DNA of 64,000 nucleotides. Source: Paraphoma chrysanthemicola (lineage: Eukaryota > Ascomycota > Dothideomycetes > Pleosporales > Phaeosphaeriaceae). Shown piece by piece: positions 43,633 through 53,926 of the stretch (the first letter of the stretch is position 1; every line of letters begins with the position of its first letter). Location of the stretch: positions 62,001-126,000 of the forward strand of contig JAGMWG010000023.1 of the NCBI GenBank assembly GCA_020744225.1, given 5' to 3'. The translations under genes and the position numbers were made by a program. A model generated the notes under the pieces. It had not been told where the DNA came from and ran no database searches. It saw nothing but the letters and a program-made list of their open reading frames with translations.

Positions 43633-44704
43633 GAAAGGTTGTGCTGAGACTACTTGCTTGTCAATGGAGAAAGTGATGTATGTCGTCCAAGATGTATGAA
43701 AAGTCAAAACAGAACAAGAGAGAAAGATCGAACGAGAGGCTCGAGGTAGGAAGTCCTGCCAGTGGCAATGTAACAAGGGACGAGCCCGAGGAGCCGCTTA
43801 AAGGAAGCAACTCCTGAAGCAGGTACTCGCCATGCCTATTGCTTGTGTGAAGCGGCAATGGCGTAAGCTGGCTATTTCTATTCGTCGTAATTTGGGGCAG
43901 ATCACAGCCATCGCCGAAGCGAGACAATGAAATCAAAGCCAACAGTGACTTCACGTGGTCTCATAACAAAGAAATCACAAAGAAGATGAGGTGCTTATCC
44001 GCGCTACTGCAACGGTTGCAGGCAGAGTGGCGGTCTTGCTGGTTCACGCCTGACTCCATCATGTCCACGAAGATTGATAGCTTGTGCTATTGCTCTGCGG
44101 GTTCATGCGAAAATAGCTGCTCATATGTTAGAAGTCGCAGGGGAGGTCGCGGGCGAAGCTGAACCGCCGCATAAAATAGGACTAACAAGGGTGTTTAGCG
44201 AGCCTCAAGCCAACCAACAAATTCAAGCTTTGGAAGCGCCTCGCCTACGGGCCGTTCTGCATGCACCTACCTCTACTGTGTGATGAGATTGAGAGGCATG
44301 TTTGGACTTTGATTTTGTCTTGCTGGAGTGTGTAGCATTCACAAGAGATGCGTGAGAGGGAGGACGTGAGTCTAAAATGTTTGGGTGGTTTTATGGTGGT
44401 TTTAGCTATCATCTGAAGAAGCTGACATTGAAGGAGGGAGGATTGTCCATTAAAGCGTTCCGTCGTCATCGTGAGCGCAGATCTGACATCCGCATAACAT
44501 TTTTCGCAAGTGCTTTGGCGAAGCATCAGCCACTACCGACGCTCAATTGTAAACTTGGTCCGTCATCATACGGACCATGAGTGACCGTGAAGTTCCCCGT
44601 TCTATATTGACTGGACGAGCGACAATTGAACTTGGAGTCCGGGTGATCCGTTACTACTTGCATCGTGGTGTATTATTTGATCTAGAAGCGATTTGTAACA
44701 GGGC
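43633..44704. promoter_or_regulatory. Intergenic upstream of the cupredoxin gene
   Basis: This holds the cupredoxin promoter and the 3' flank of the PAS gene. Short open frames lack motifs. No RNA gene or repeat was recognised. Confidence 0.4.
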
Positions 44705-46306
44705 TCAACGAAGCCCAGGGTCACCGAATCCAAAGGGATCGTTGCTTGATGAGCTGTTGGAGCCAGATCCGGAAGCGTAACCGGAGGGTGTCGCATATGC
44801 TTTCCCGAATTGGTCCGGTACCGGCAAAGGGTTCCAAATTGGAAGACCCTCTGGTGGTTGGGACTCTCCCTGAGGTGTACCTCTGGCGTAATCTGCAAGG
44901 CTTCCATTGATGCCTGTAAGCGCCCATGCGAACACGGCGACATCGCGGATTGTTTGCATAAAAGCATCCTGGAATTGCATCGAGGGGGCAGCTTGCTGCT
45001 GCATCATGAGTGGATGCTGAGCACCAAGGGGATATGGTGGATATTGAGGCGGGGCAGGATGGAAAATTGGCTGGGCAGCCCATGGTGCGGCAAAGATACC
45101 GTTGTACTGAGGCTGTGCTGGCTGGCTGACAGGAAGCGTCCCAGGCAAGAGAGGTCGTGCGCGACGGAGACAAACAACGAGGCCATCCGATGTACAAGAA
45201 ACGACGGCCTCCAGTTCAATTGGCTCCTCTCGGAAGTCGGAGCGAGGGGAACCGGCATTGGAAGAAGCGGACGACCCATTTGATGCAATGTCCCCAAACA
45301 TGGTACGATGGACATCGTCTCCAGATTCTCCACGCTGGCCTGTTTGTTGCTCTTCACTGTATCGATGACCTTGGGATGGGCGGGACAAGCTTCTCGAGTT
45401 TGAGCTTGTCCCATTTGAAGTTGAGGGTTGGTTGGCATCCACGGCACTGTCGGAATCATCATCAGAGCTCGTGACATCTGTCATGATATCATCTTCGCTC
45501 TCCGAAGTAACCGAGCCGTCAGGAACATGCGTGCGGGGATCGCGGAAGAAGAAACGCATGTATGCGATGGAGTCGTTACCTTTAGCCGACTCGAGACAGC
45601 GGACGGCATCGCTCAGGCAGTTGTTTGCTATGCAAAAGTAAAAGCTCTTGCCCTTCATTTCCTCTCCAGAAATACCGATGATCTGCTCGATGCCACTTGT
45701 GGCATACATGACAGTCAGTGTTCGTGTGAATCGATTTAGAAAAAGTGCGGCACGTGGCTCATGAGTCTGCCGTTCAGGGCCAAGATCAAACTTGCTGGAC
45801 AAGTGGGACAGCATATGATAACGCGGATCCTTGGGAGAGGAAGAAAACAACTTGCGCACGAGGGGTGCCTCGACTGCTCGCTCTGTATTGATCAGCCCTT
45901 GGAACATATTCAACAGGTGCAAGTCATATCTCACTCTGGCTCTGCATTCCATGTCTATAGATACTGGTACAGCAGACCATGACATCGTAGACAATTGAGA
46001 AGCAACATTCGCAACCCACCCAGTCGCCCTGCCGATTTTTCAAACGACAGTAGGATAGAACAGCAGCCTTGTCGAGTCTGACTCCACGGCTGTGCTGTGC
46101 TTTGGCGATAGGAAGCTCATCTGGATGGAAGAACTGCCACACTGATCGATTGACGACCTCATCAGGCGTGTGGCCGAGGATGTCGACGATTGAGTCTGAA
46201 GAGTACAGGATGCGGGCGTCATCGGTGAGGTCTGACAGGGTGAGTAATGATTCGTGCAAACGCACCGGTTACGCGTACCGTGAATGGTGATGAAAGTGGT
46301 ATCCAT
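44705..46306 (-). CDS. PAS-domain protein, possible sensor or regulator
   Basis: Exons 46306-46279, 46231-45935 and 45882-44705 encode 500 residues. The N-terminus is a PAS domain: MDTTFITIHDLTDDARILYS then VDILGHTPDEVVNRSVWQFFHPDE and a second half ending VYDVMVCCTSIYRHG. Another PAS-like block lies around FTRTLTVMYATSGIEQIIGISGEEMKGKSFYFCI. Between and after these are acidic Ser/Asp-rich (SSDDDSDS) and Pro/Gln-rich segments typical of regulatory proteins. PAS domains sense light, redox or small ligands or bind partners. No GATA finger or kinase domain is present, so it is not WC-1 or a histidine kinase. The first exon is only 28 nt. The second intron is supported by Q-KRAVEAPL, the join that keeps the conserved run. 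Confidence 0.85.
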
Positions 46307-47895
46307 TGTGGCGAGTGGTCGGTGGTTCGGCGTCTAAAGAGTGGTTCCTTCCTGCTCTGCCGCTGCGGTCCAAAGTGTGTCGAATCTAATAATTCGCTCG
46401 AGGACCAGCGGCGCAGGAGGCAGAGAAGTTGCGCGAGGTCCAGGAAAGAGACAAGGCCTAGTTCAAATACGCAGGGTCCAGGTTCCACAGAAGCACGTCG
46501 GACGCACTACGGCCAACGTTCGGATAAGGTTGAAGCGCACAGTGACGCTTGGCGCGGTCGCAACGGCAGCGGGCGCCAAAGAGCAGGGGCCAGTGGACAG
46601 CACGGATACGAGGATGATGCAAAGGCGTGCGTTCGCGAAAAGGACGTGGAGTGGTGACTGGGGGTTGGTTCAGAGTGAGGATCTTTTGCTGTGCGTGCTG
46701 TGGTAGGGCCTGCCCAAATTGGCTAGTGCGCAACCACTTTTGAGCAGGGACGCTTTCCGACTGCATAAATCAGCAGAGAACGACTACGCGGCAAGCAACC
46801 CTGGCTGCCGTGCGGAGGGTGCTTGGTCTTGGTCCTGGTGCTGGCGTTGGCGTACGCGACTAGGTTTTCACGGGGACCAGGACGCCACAGTGATGCGACG
46901 GCAGGCTCAGCGCTGTGTGCGTCGGAAGAGATTGCAGGGCGGAGGGCACAGCAATTGTGCGTCTGCAGAGTACCAGCGGAAGTTCCTGGAAGGCAGGCGA
47001 GGATGCAGCGCCGACGGAACCCTGGCCGCTGCAGGATCGACGCGTGAGGAGGACTGATGCAGGCTGGTGGATGCGACAGCGGCGCGGGGGGGGGGGGGGG
47101 GGGGGGGCAGCGGGGGACTGGAGATGTGAGGTCCAGCATCAGGCCATTCTTGTTGTGAACGGTGGCATCTGAGGCAGACTGCAGAGGGTGTCACAGGGAG
47201 GCGTTGTAGGGCAGATGGCACCTTGGTGTGGCCAGCGAGCGTGGAATGATATGGATATGGATGTGCATGTAGTGCGAATGCGCCAGCGCTTGACAACGGT
47301 GGCTGCACCGCTGATTCAATGGGAAGACATGCCGCTCACGTGGCTTGACGTCTATCGCAGCCCTGGCCTGGAACTGCCAGACGGAACCACCGCCCGGGCG
47401 ATCCCTTGAGGAGATTATTCGAGTGCTGCCGGCGGAGCAGCAGTAACTGCCGCTGGTGCCGGCGACAGCTCGTCCGGGGCGATATTGCTGTGACTGCTCG
47501 TCCCAACGCCCTTCGAGCTGTTGGTGCTGGTGTTCCGCCGACCGGTGCCACCAATCGTCGTCATCCCCACTGCCATCGACGATGCTGCCCAGCCCCTCCC
47601 ACCACACCCACTTGGACCTCTTGCAGCCTGCAGCAGCGTGCAAACAAAGCCCGGATGCAATGCGGCACGTCCGCCGCCAGGAGCACGGCGCTGCGCCAAT
47701 TCGATATGCGTGCTGTTTGTTGGCACTGGTACCTAGCAGCTCCAGCCACTCACCGTGCCATTCTTGCCCAGGCGCTAACCGCAAGCGGTCCCACCAGCAC
47801 TATCATTGGCAGCACTCACACACATTGCCAAACGTCTCCCACGAGGCCCACCCTGCGGTAGCAGCCACTCTCTTCCCGAGCAGCTCCGAGTTGCC
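46307..47895. promoter_or_regulatory. GC-rich divergent region between PAS gene and EED
   Basis: 1.6 kb of GC-rich DNA with overlapping Cys/Arg/Pro-rich open frames on both strands (for example 46723-47139 and 47191-47784). Those frames look like composition artefacts. It contains a run of 22 G at 47086-47107. Promoters for both divergent genes must lie here. Confidence 0.5.
47086..47107 (+). repeat. Homopolymer run of 22 G
   Basis: An uninterrupted G run followed closely by GCAGCGGGGG. Such a tract can form quadruplex structure and is prone to length change and sequencing error. Confidence 0.95.
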
Positions 47896-49940
47896 ATGGA
47901 CAGCCACTGGCAGCTGCCCTCACTGAAAGGCACAGTGAGGCTGGGGGTGCGTCAGTCCTCGCAAATTGAAGCAATCCTCACTAAAACGCATAGGGGCATA
48001 CCAAGTCCAAGCTTAGTTCTGGTATTATCCTAACAACCTCACGCGCTAAAGCGCTGACAAACTGGGCCAGTTCAGATCTACGACGTCGAATTCTACCCTT
48101 ATACTCTGCCCGGCGTCGATCCGGTGTTTGCAGTGTGCGGCGGTCCCCATGTCAGTGCCACTTCGTGTTCGCCTCCAGAACAGGGCTGATTGGTTCAGGT
48201 CATCGTCAGCCGTTGTGTTCTCGAGAAGAACTGTACCATCGAGATCCTGCGGTGGGCGGAGAATGAGGACGACAAGAAGCCAGACGGCGAGGTATGCAAG
48301 TGCGCTGCTGCTAGTTGCAAGCTGCGAGATGTGCTGACCATTCTGACTACTGTTCTCAGCCCATTCGTTACAACAGTGTAGCATGGTCACAAGCCGAGAA
48401 TGGCGATCCACTCCTATGCGTGGCTGGCGACGATGGGACGCGTCAGATCAGGATCTTGAACGTCGCCACAAAACAACTTGTAGCGGTGAGTCCTCCAGAT
48501 AAAAGCTCCGCGGGAGCGAGACTCCCACTCAGACTCACCAACTAATACTATGTAGACGCTGATAGGACATGGCGACGTGAGTGATGCTGCTGCTGCTACG
48601 CAAGTCACTTGACGTGAGACTTACCCTGCTTAGGACATCAATGACCTTGCCATCTCCCCGGTCAATCCCAACATACTTGCCTCATGCAGCATTGACCACA
48701 GCGTACGCATATGGAGTCTCAAACCGTGTCACAGGCAGCAACCATTGGCTGCCATATGCTATGGTCAAGGGCACAAGGACCAGATCTTGACCATCGCATT
48801 TCATCGCAAGGGCCGCTTCATTCTGTCGGCCGGCATGGATACAAAGGTCAACCTGTGGGCAGTGCCAGATAACGTCGATGAGCACATGGGAACCGATAAA
48901 CCAGCAATAGTGCATTATCCGCACTTCTCAACTACTGAGGTGCACACCGACTTTGTTGACTGCGTCCAGTGGTACAACGATCTCATTCTTAGCCATGCGT
49001 CTCGAGAAGGCAAGATTATTTTATGGAAGATCGACGATTTCAGCTCAGATGCTGCTATTGTACCCGATGCCCCCATCCCGACATCTGGCGCCGTCACCAG
49101 CCGCACACCCGTCGTGATTTCCGCGAATGCTTCGCCTGGCACTCGCTCAGCTTGGGGTGGGCGCTTCCAGAGATTGCTTCAGTTTGACCTGCCATACACG
49201 GACCAATTCTACCTTCGCTTCTCTATTTTCCATAGACTTGGGTACCATCCTGTGCTAGTCGCAGGCAACGAGAAGAGCAAAGCCTTCTTCTGGGACTTGG
49301 AGCGCCTGGAGAATGCTGGAGCAGGAGAAGACGCAGGTGGCGTACAGAGCGAAAGACTGCTAGGTTTGCCCCGCCATGTCCGGGAGGGCAGCTCAAGCTC
49401 TATTGCGTCGTCTGCGGTAAGTGCTGGATCAGGAACCACGAAGGCCAAGAGGAAGAAATCGAAAGAGCATCCACGTGACAGAGGTATTGCGGACCCCTTC
49501 CAGTCCATCAAGGCACACAAGATTGTCGAAGTGCCGAAGTACATCGCGTTTCCTTTTCGCCATTTTGCATGGAGTGTGGACGGTCAGTGGTGTGTGGGAG
49601 TCGGTGATACTGGCCTGATCAACGTGTTCCATCGATGGGAGAAGGGCACGCCGCCTTTGAAGACAGAGACAGGACTTGAACTGCCCATTCGGCCGCAGGT
49701 ATCGGATGTCGGTATGTATCCCCTGTGCGCTCAAAGTACCTTGCTGAAAGTCAGACAGGCAAGACAAGAGTTGAGGAGGCACTAACAGAATTGTGTACGG
49801 CGTTCGAAGTGCGCAGACAGTATGCCAAAGAAAGGGGCGAGCCGTTCGATGAAGACCTCAGGTCTATTCTTGGCGAGTACGTCGCAGGCCTTCCGACCCA
49901 TGAGCAGGAAATCGCACGCTCGCTAGAAGGCAGCGACTAA
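47896..49940 (+). CDS. EED: EED/ESC WD40 subunit of Polycomb repressive complex 2
   Basis: Seven exons: 47896-47934, 48076-48150, 48199-48291, 48360-48485, 48556-48576, 48634-49711 and 49759-49940, giving 537 residues. WD40 features are LCVAGDDGTRQIRILN, TLIGHGD-DINDLAISPVNPNILASCSIDHSVRIWSL, GRFILSAGMDTKVNLWAV and a C-terminal FRHFAWSVDGQWCVGVGDTGLINVF. The EED-specific block HTDFVDCVQWYNDLILS matches the metazoan FVDCVRWLGDLILS region. EED binds H3K27me3 and stimulates the methyltransferase E(z)/KMT6. A basic insert (KAKRKKSKEH) sits between late blades. Exon 5 is only 21 nt. Exons 2-6 are supported by phase and homology; the first exon (13 codons) is the least certain part. Confidence 0.87.
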
Positions 49941-50282
49941 GGGATGGAGGATATATGCCTTGTATGTTGGGTTGTCGACTTTGAGCCCCATTGAGTGAGG
50001 CGGTCTTGAAGAGGTTGGCCATTGGTCCCAGGGATGCCTTGCTGTGTCGGCTCGCCATATGAGCCCGAATCAGACGCTCGACCAGACTTGCCGCGCACCC
50101 AACGGCTGTCCCAAGGATCGCGCGCAGCAAGTGGGACCCACATACCACAATCAGGAAGAGGAACAAACAAAGTCGGAATTCAATCGTCCTCTTCAGTCTT
50201 GCCCTCTTTATTCACCGTCTTCTACATGCGTCTTCCCAGACTCTTCAAAATTTGGCTTCGCTCGCGGAGATCCGATAGAAAC
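49941..50282. other. Intergenic after EED
   Basis: Holds the EED 3' end and the promoter of the first small Cys/His ORF. The frame of that ORF is open back to 50022 but has no coding character upstream. Confidence 0.4.
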
Positions 50283-50579
50283 ATGGTGCGCTGTGCCGTT
50301 GAAGGCTGCAAGGTTGCAGTACCCGTGTGCGACAGCTTCCAAGGTCACGGCGGCTGGCTTTGCACACCACACGTACATGAGATGAGGCTCTCCGTACTCA
50401 ACTTAGCTCGGAAGCAGTATGATAATGGCGACTGGCGTCGTTCAGAATCACCAGTATCGCCACAGTCGCCAGCAGAGCCTAAAGAATATTGTGACGAAGG
50501 AAAGGTCGACACTCCGACAAAGGCCAAGAACATGGAAGGCACAAGTTGCAATGCTGCTGCGACGGGTACTCCAGGGTAG
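50283..50579 (+). CDS. Small CX4C...CX2H protein, copy A of four
   Basis: A single-exon ORF of 98 residues beginning in ACATGG context. The N-terminal module is VRCAVEGC, then 17 residues, then LCTPH, then a short helix-like HEMRLSVL. The pattern C-x4-C...C-x2-H could bind one zinc ion. The remainder is hydrophilic and Ser/Pro/Lys-rich without motif. Three more ORFs with the same pattern follow on the same strand within 2.2 kb, which makes this a coherent family and not a chance pattern. Function is unknown. The longer frame from 50022 is not used because the added residues look non-coding. Confidence 0.55.
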   Translation: MVRCAVEGCKVAVPVCDSFQGHGGWLCTPHVHEMRLSVLNLARKQYDNGDWRRSESPVSPQSPAEPKEYCDEGKVDTPTKAKNMEGTSCNAAATGTPG

Positions 50580-50965
50580 GCACACCACAAATCTCACCCA
50601 CATCAGAATCACAGTAGGCTGACATGGGCAAGATGCATCAAGGTACCTGCTTCGCGCATGGCTCCTTCGGAAGTTACAATGATGCGGCATTGATACGGAG
50701 CAAGATCGAATACGCCAAACCAGTACTACAACACCCACGTCGTCAATATTGAAATTGTGCAGGCATTCACGTCGTTACGTTATCCATATCGTCAGCATCC
50801 AACATCACTACAACGAACTCCTTCCCAAAAGCTCGACACAGTTCCCCTGGTACCGACGCGCCGATCATTCGTATACCGCACGCCAATCTTCCCGCGCTGT
50901 CTGTCCGAGCTGTCTTCCCGCGCACCAAGCAGTCGACACCGGACACACTTTCGTTCCACGCACAA

Positions 50966-51115
50966 ATGCATCTCTGCCCTACGGAAGGTTGCCACAATTT
51001 GATATCTCCTTATATCGAAGGCAAGGGTTTCGGCCCGTTGCTCTGCACCCTTCACCACGCCGAACTCTACCAGAGCATCGTCAGAATCTATCGGGGCCGC
51101 AAGATCCATACTTGA
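50966..51115 (+). CDS. Small CX4C...CX2H protein, copy B of four (49 aa)
   Basis: A very short ORF of 49 residues, easily missed by length cutoffs. It is essentially only the module: HLCPTEGC, 17 residues, LLCTLH, then HAELYQSIVRIYRGRKIHT. The C-x4-C and C-x2-H pairs and the spacing equal copy A, and TEGC / EGC is shared. The frame stays open upstream for about 70 codons without an ATG, so an unrecognised upstream exon is possible. A larger overlapping frame (50749-51303) has no motif. Its status as an expressed gene is inference. Confidence 0.45.
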   Translation: MHLCPTEGCHNLISPYIEGKGFGPLLCTLHHAELYQSIVRIYRGRKIHT

Positions 51116-51321
51116 GAGCCTTAATGCTAGACTTTGATAGCAGCCCTGGGCCTCATACCTGCACGACCATACTCATACGTACATCTTGCTCAGCTGGATC
51201 AGAAGAGGATTCAGCTTTGCATGAGCGGAGGCGGTTGGAACCCATACTGCAGCCATCTTGCGACGCTGCTTTTGCAGCAACAGACATGCGATCTGATCGA
51301 TAAGAACCAGAAGACGACAAT

Positions 51322-51519
51322 ATGCCGGTCTGTGCCAGGAAACATTGTCTGAAAGAGGTTGAGAGGCATGAAGAAGTCGGTGGCGTTCTGTGTCAGGGGC
51401 ATTATTGGCAGCTGTGGAATTGTATCCACAGGGTCTTCAGGATTGAACGGGTTCAGCACAGCGACCTACCCGTGAGGAGCGACCTTTCAAGTAGCTTACC
51501 CAGCTCTGACAGCGATTGA
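51322..51519 (+). CDS. Small CX4C...CX2H protein, copy C of four
   Basis: A 65-residue single-exon ORF. The module is PVCARKHC, 14 residues, LCQGH, then YWQLWNCIHRVF. A Ser/Asp-rich tail (SSSLPSSDSD) ends the protein. The start has A at -3. The pattern matches the neighbours, although only cysteines, histidine and a hydrophobic spacing are kept. The strong divergence suggests either old duplicates or fast evolution. No secretion signal is present. Confidence 0.5.
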   Translation: MPVCARKHCLKEVERHEEVGGVLCQGHYWQLWNCIHRVFRIERVQHSDLPVRSDLSSSLPSSDSD

Positions 51520-52009
51520 TGGAGCATTCCTAGCGTCGTTCGGTTAGTTTTCAATACACTATAGGTGTTCGGCATCATTCTTTTCCGCATCTTACCTACC
51601 ATGTCGCACTGTGAATGAGAAATACATAGATTCAATTGCGGTACATTGATGTAGTCAGCAAGATAGCTCTTTCGTGTCTCTTGACAGGCAGAACAAGCTG
51701 GCGGTGCGACGTAACGTAATTCCAGACCAAGCAACGCACCAATGAGATGCCACCAACAAAAATATCCTGAAACAAGACCTCAAGACAATGAATTGCCAGT
51801 CTGTGCATTCTGACAGCAAAATTGCGAAAGTGAAGCCACCGCTTTGTCTACCCAGCGGAAATCGGTGTCTCACCAATTTAAACAAAGAGGAGCTGCCTAC
51901 CGCCAAATAACACTACACCACCATCCAAACCCACTCATCATATCCTGAGCATCACCTACGTTCCTCGCCTGAATCTCAAATCCACACACGCTCGTTCAAA
52001 TCTGCAACC
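51520..52009. other. Intergenic between copies C and D
   Basis: Nothing recognised. The minus-strand open frames at 51453-51906 have no motif. Confidence 0.4.
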
Positions 52010-52750
52010 ATGCTTTCCCTCGCTTCCACTTTGAACATTACGTGTGCATGCACCGAATGCACATCCTTCTTACAACCACTCCCGTCATCACCTGCGCCAT
52101 CATGCTTTCCAGCGCAAAAGAAATACAAACCATTATCGACGGCATATCCATGGCGGAAAAGTACCCTGTCAGATCTTTGGTTTCCTCTCATTGCATCCAC
52201 ACCATCATCAACCTGGACAGCGACACGCACATCTAGCTTCTCCACAACCTGGCCCATCACTACTACCAATAAGGAGCTAGAATCAGTACCAAAACGTAGT
52301 CCTGGTATTCTCCCCATACCCACATCGGCATCGGGGGCGTCATTCTCGTTCCCGAAAACACCGGGTGCGATACGTTGTGCGGAGATTACGTGTGATGCGA
52401 GAGTACCGGTTGGACTGAGTAATGAGATAGTGAGTTTGTGTGATAAGCATGAAGCGGACTTGAGGAGGTGTGTTAGGATAATGATGGATGGTTTGGGAAT
52501 GAGAGCGGTGAAGGGAGGAGTGGAGGGAAACAATGAAGAGATACAGTTGCGGGGAACGAGAGTGGGGAATTTTCGGGAGGCTGTTGGACATGGGAGGGGC
52601 GTGACGAATGACGATATACAGACGGCTTGGTGGGGAACTGGAGAAGAGAGAAATATCAAGGTAGCAGATGGCGGTGTGTTGAAAGGGATGAGCTTAGGTA
52701 AAGGAGTAACGAGGGATGAGACTTTGGGCGGTGTGTGGGGTAAACGTTGA
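52010..52750 (+). CDS. CX4C...CX2H protein, copy D of four (246 aa)
   Basis: The longest member. Residues 1-115 are Ser/Thr/Pro-rich, with a CACTEC cluster near the N-terminus. The module comes next: IRCAEITC, 15 residues, LCDKH, then EADLRRCVRIMMDGL. A Gly-rich basic tail of about 85 residues follows. Kozak-like context ACCATGC. The first 115 residues could be non-coding or spliced differently, since an alternative open frame overlaps them; the module itself is the well-supported part. A 259-codon antisense frame (51976-52755) is judged a shadow. Confidence 0.5.
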   Translation: MLSLASTLNITCACTECTSFLQPLPSSPAPSCFPAQKKYKPLSTAYPWRKSTLSDLWFPLIASTPSSTWTATRTSSFSTTWPITTTNKELESVPKRSPGILPIPTSASGASFSFPKTPGAIRCAEITCDARVPVGLSNEIVSLCDKHEADLRRCVRIMMDGLGMRAVKGGVEGNNEEIQLRGTRVGNFREAVGHGRGVTNDDIQTAWWGTGEERNIKVADGGVLKGMSLGKGVTRDETLGGVWGKR

Positions 52751-52815
52751 CTCATAAAAGCGCTATACTTCCATCGAATATCAAACCGGAGAGGAGGAAA
52801 TGTTGAAAATGCCTT

Positions 52816-53508
52816 TCAATATGAAAATACGTCAAAAAGTCCAATCGGATCGTCACCGTTGCTGTCCTTATCTTCAAGAAACTCGCTCATCCATTGTTCG
52901 TGACTGCTTCTCAGCTCTTCGTAGCACTCGTACAAGTCCAGATCGTATAATTGAACCTCGTCTAAATCAAAGCTCGACTTGGCGGAGAGTATCGAGGGCT
53001 GATCTTGAAGGAAAGTAAGCCAGATATCTTCGCCTGGGCGATGATAGCCCTGTTGAAGCGTACCAAAGCCATCGTGTGTATCAAAGCACTGCTCCGAGCA
53101 TTCAGAGTCAGTACCGTCGTCATCCACTTTCACGAACACCGGATCGAGAATGGGGCCGGCCCAGCTGTAATCCTCATCTAGGCTGTCTAGCTCAACAGGT
53201 TGCTGTAACAACGCCATCGGATCCATTCGATCATCTATCTCGCTCCCATGATCGATTGAAAAGTCAGTCTTGAATAGATCTGCTCTACACATCGGGCATG
53301 TGCTGTTGATGCTGGTCCATTTTTCAATGCATGTGGTACCGAAGATGTGGCCGCATGCGAGAGCGACCGGATCCTCGGCGTCGGGATCGCTAAAGTTGTG
53401 ATAGCATATGTTACACGATTCGTCTTCGCCTTGGTTGGTGGAATGAGGCGTCGGCGTCCGTGGGGCCGAAAAGAAGCTGTTGACGCTGGAGAGGGGAAAC
53501 AGAAACAT
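52816..53508 (-). CDS. RING-finger protein, probable E3 ubiquitin ligase
   Basis: A single exon of 230 residues. Around residues 32-80 it has CNIC, then CGHIFGTTCIEKW, then CPMCRADL: the zinc ligands of a RING finger, with an extended loop. RING proteins recruit E2 enzymes for ubiquitin transfer. The rest is acidic (DDDGTDSE, SLDEDYSW) with no transmembrane segment. Its substrate is unknown. It lies 65 bases from, and converges with, the tandem Cys/His ORFs, but nothing in the sequence shows a functional link. Confidence 0.8.
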   Translation of the reverse strand: MFLFPLSSVNSFFSAPRTPTPHSTNQGEDESCNICYHNFSDPDAEDPVALACGHIFGTTCIEKWTSINSTCPMCRADLFKTDFSIDHGSEIDDRMDPMALLQQPVELDSLDEDYSWAGPILDPVFVKVDDDGTDSECSEQCFDTHDGFGTLQQGYHRPGEDIWLTFLQDQPSILSAKSSFDLDEVQLYDLDLYECYEELRSSHEQWMSEFLEDKDSNGDDPIGLFDVFSY

Positions 53509-53926
53509 AGTGGCTGATGGGTCGCGTGCGAGGTTACGGCCCAGGAAAGCGTGGGAAAAATAAGTGGATCTATGAGTTAGGCGCGGGAAATTTAATGGTA
53601 CCGTGGTCGAGCCGACATTGTATGGTCATCATAATATTGGTTGGACCGTTTCGTTCCACTGTTACATCAGGCCACTCAAGTGCATTGTGGAGAGTAATGG
53701 AATGGGTCAAACAAAGATAATTTACGGTTGCCACGGGAATTTCATCCATATGCTGGGTGATCTTCTCACTAGCTGATGTAATCTTGTGTGAGGTCCTTTG
53801 GCACATGAAATTTCTTGCGTGCTGACGTTCCATGAGTGACTAGGGACTCTACAAACTTACGGAAGCATATGCATGACTATATACTGGTATACACTGAACC
53901 TGGTAATGTGTATCTCAGAAGGCGCT

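Noticed and set aside
47191..47784. 197-codon minus-strand frame and its antisense partners
   Set aside because: GC-rich, Cys/Arg/Ser composition on both strands, no motif; typical of non-coding GC-rich DNA.
51976..52755. 259-codon minus-strand frame
   Set aside because: It mirrors copy D almost exactly. The plus strand carries the Cys/His module shared with three neighbours, so the plus strand was preferred.
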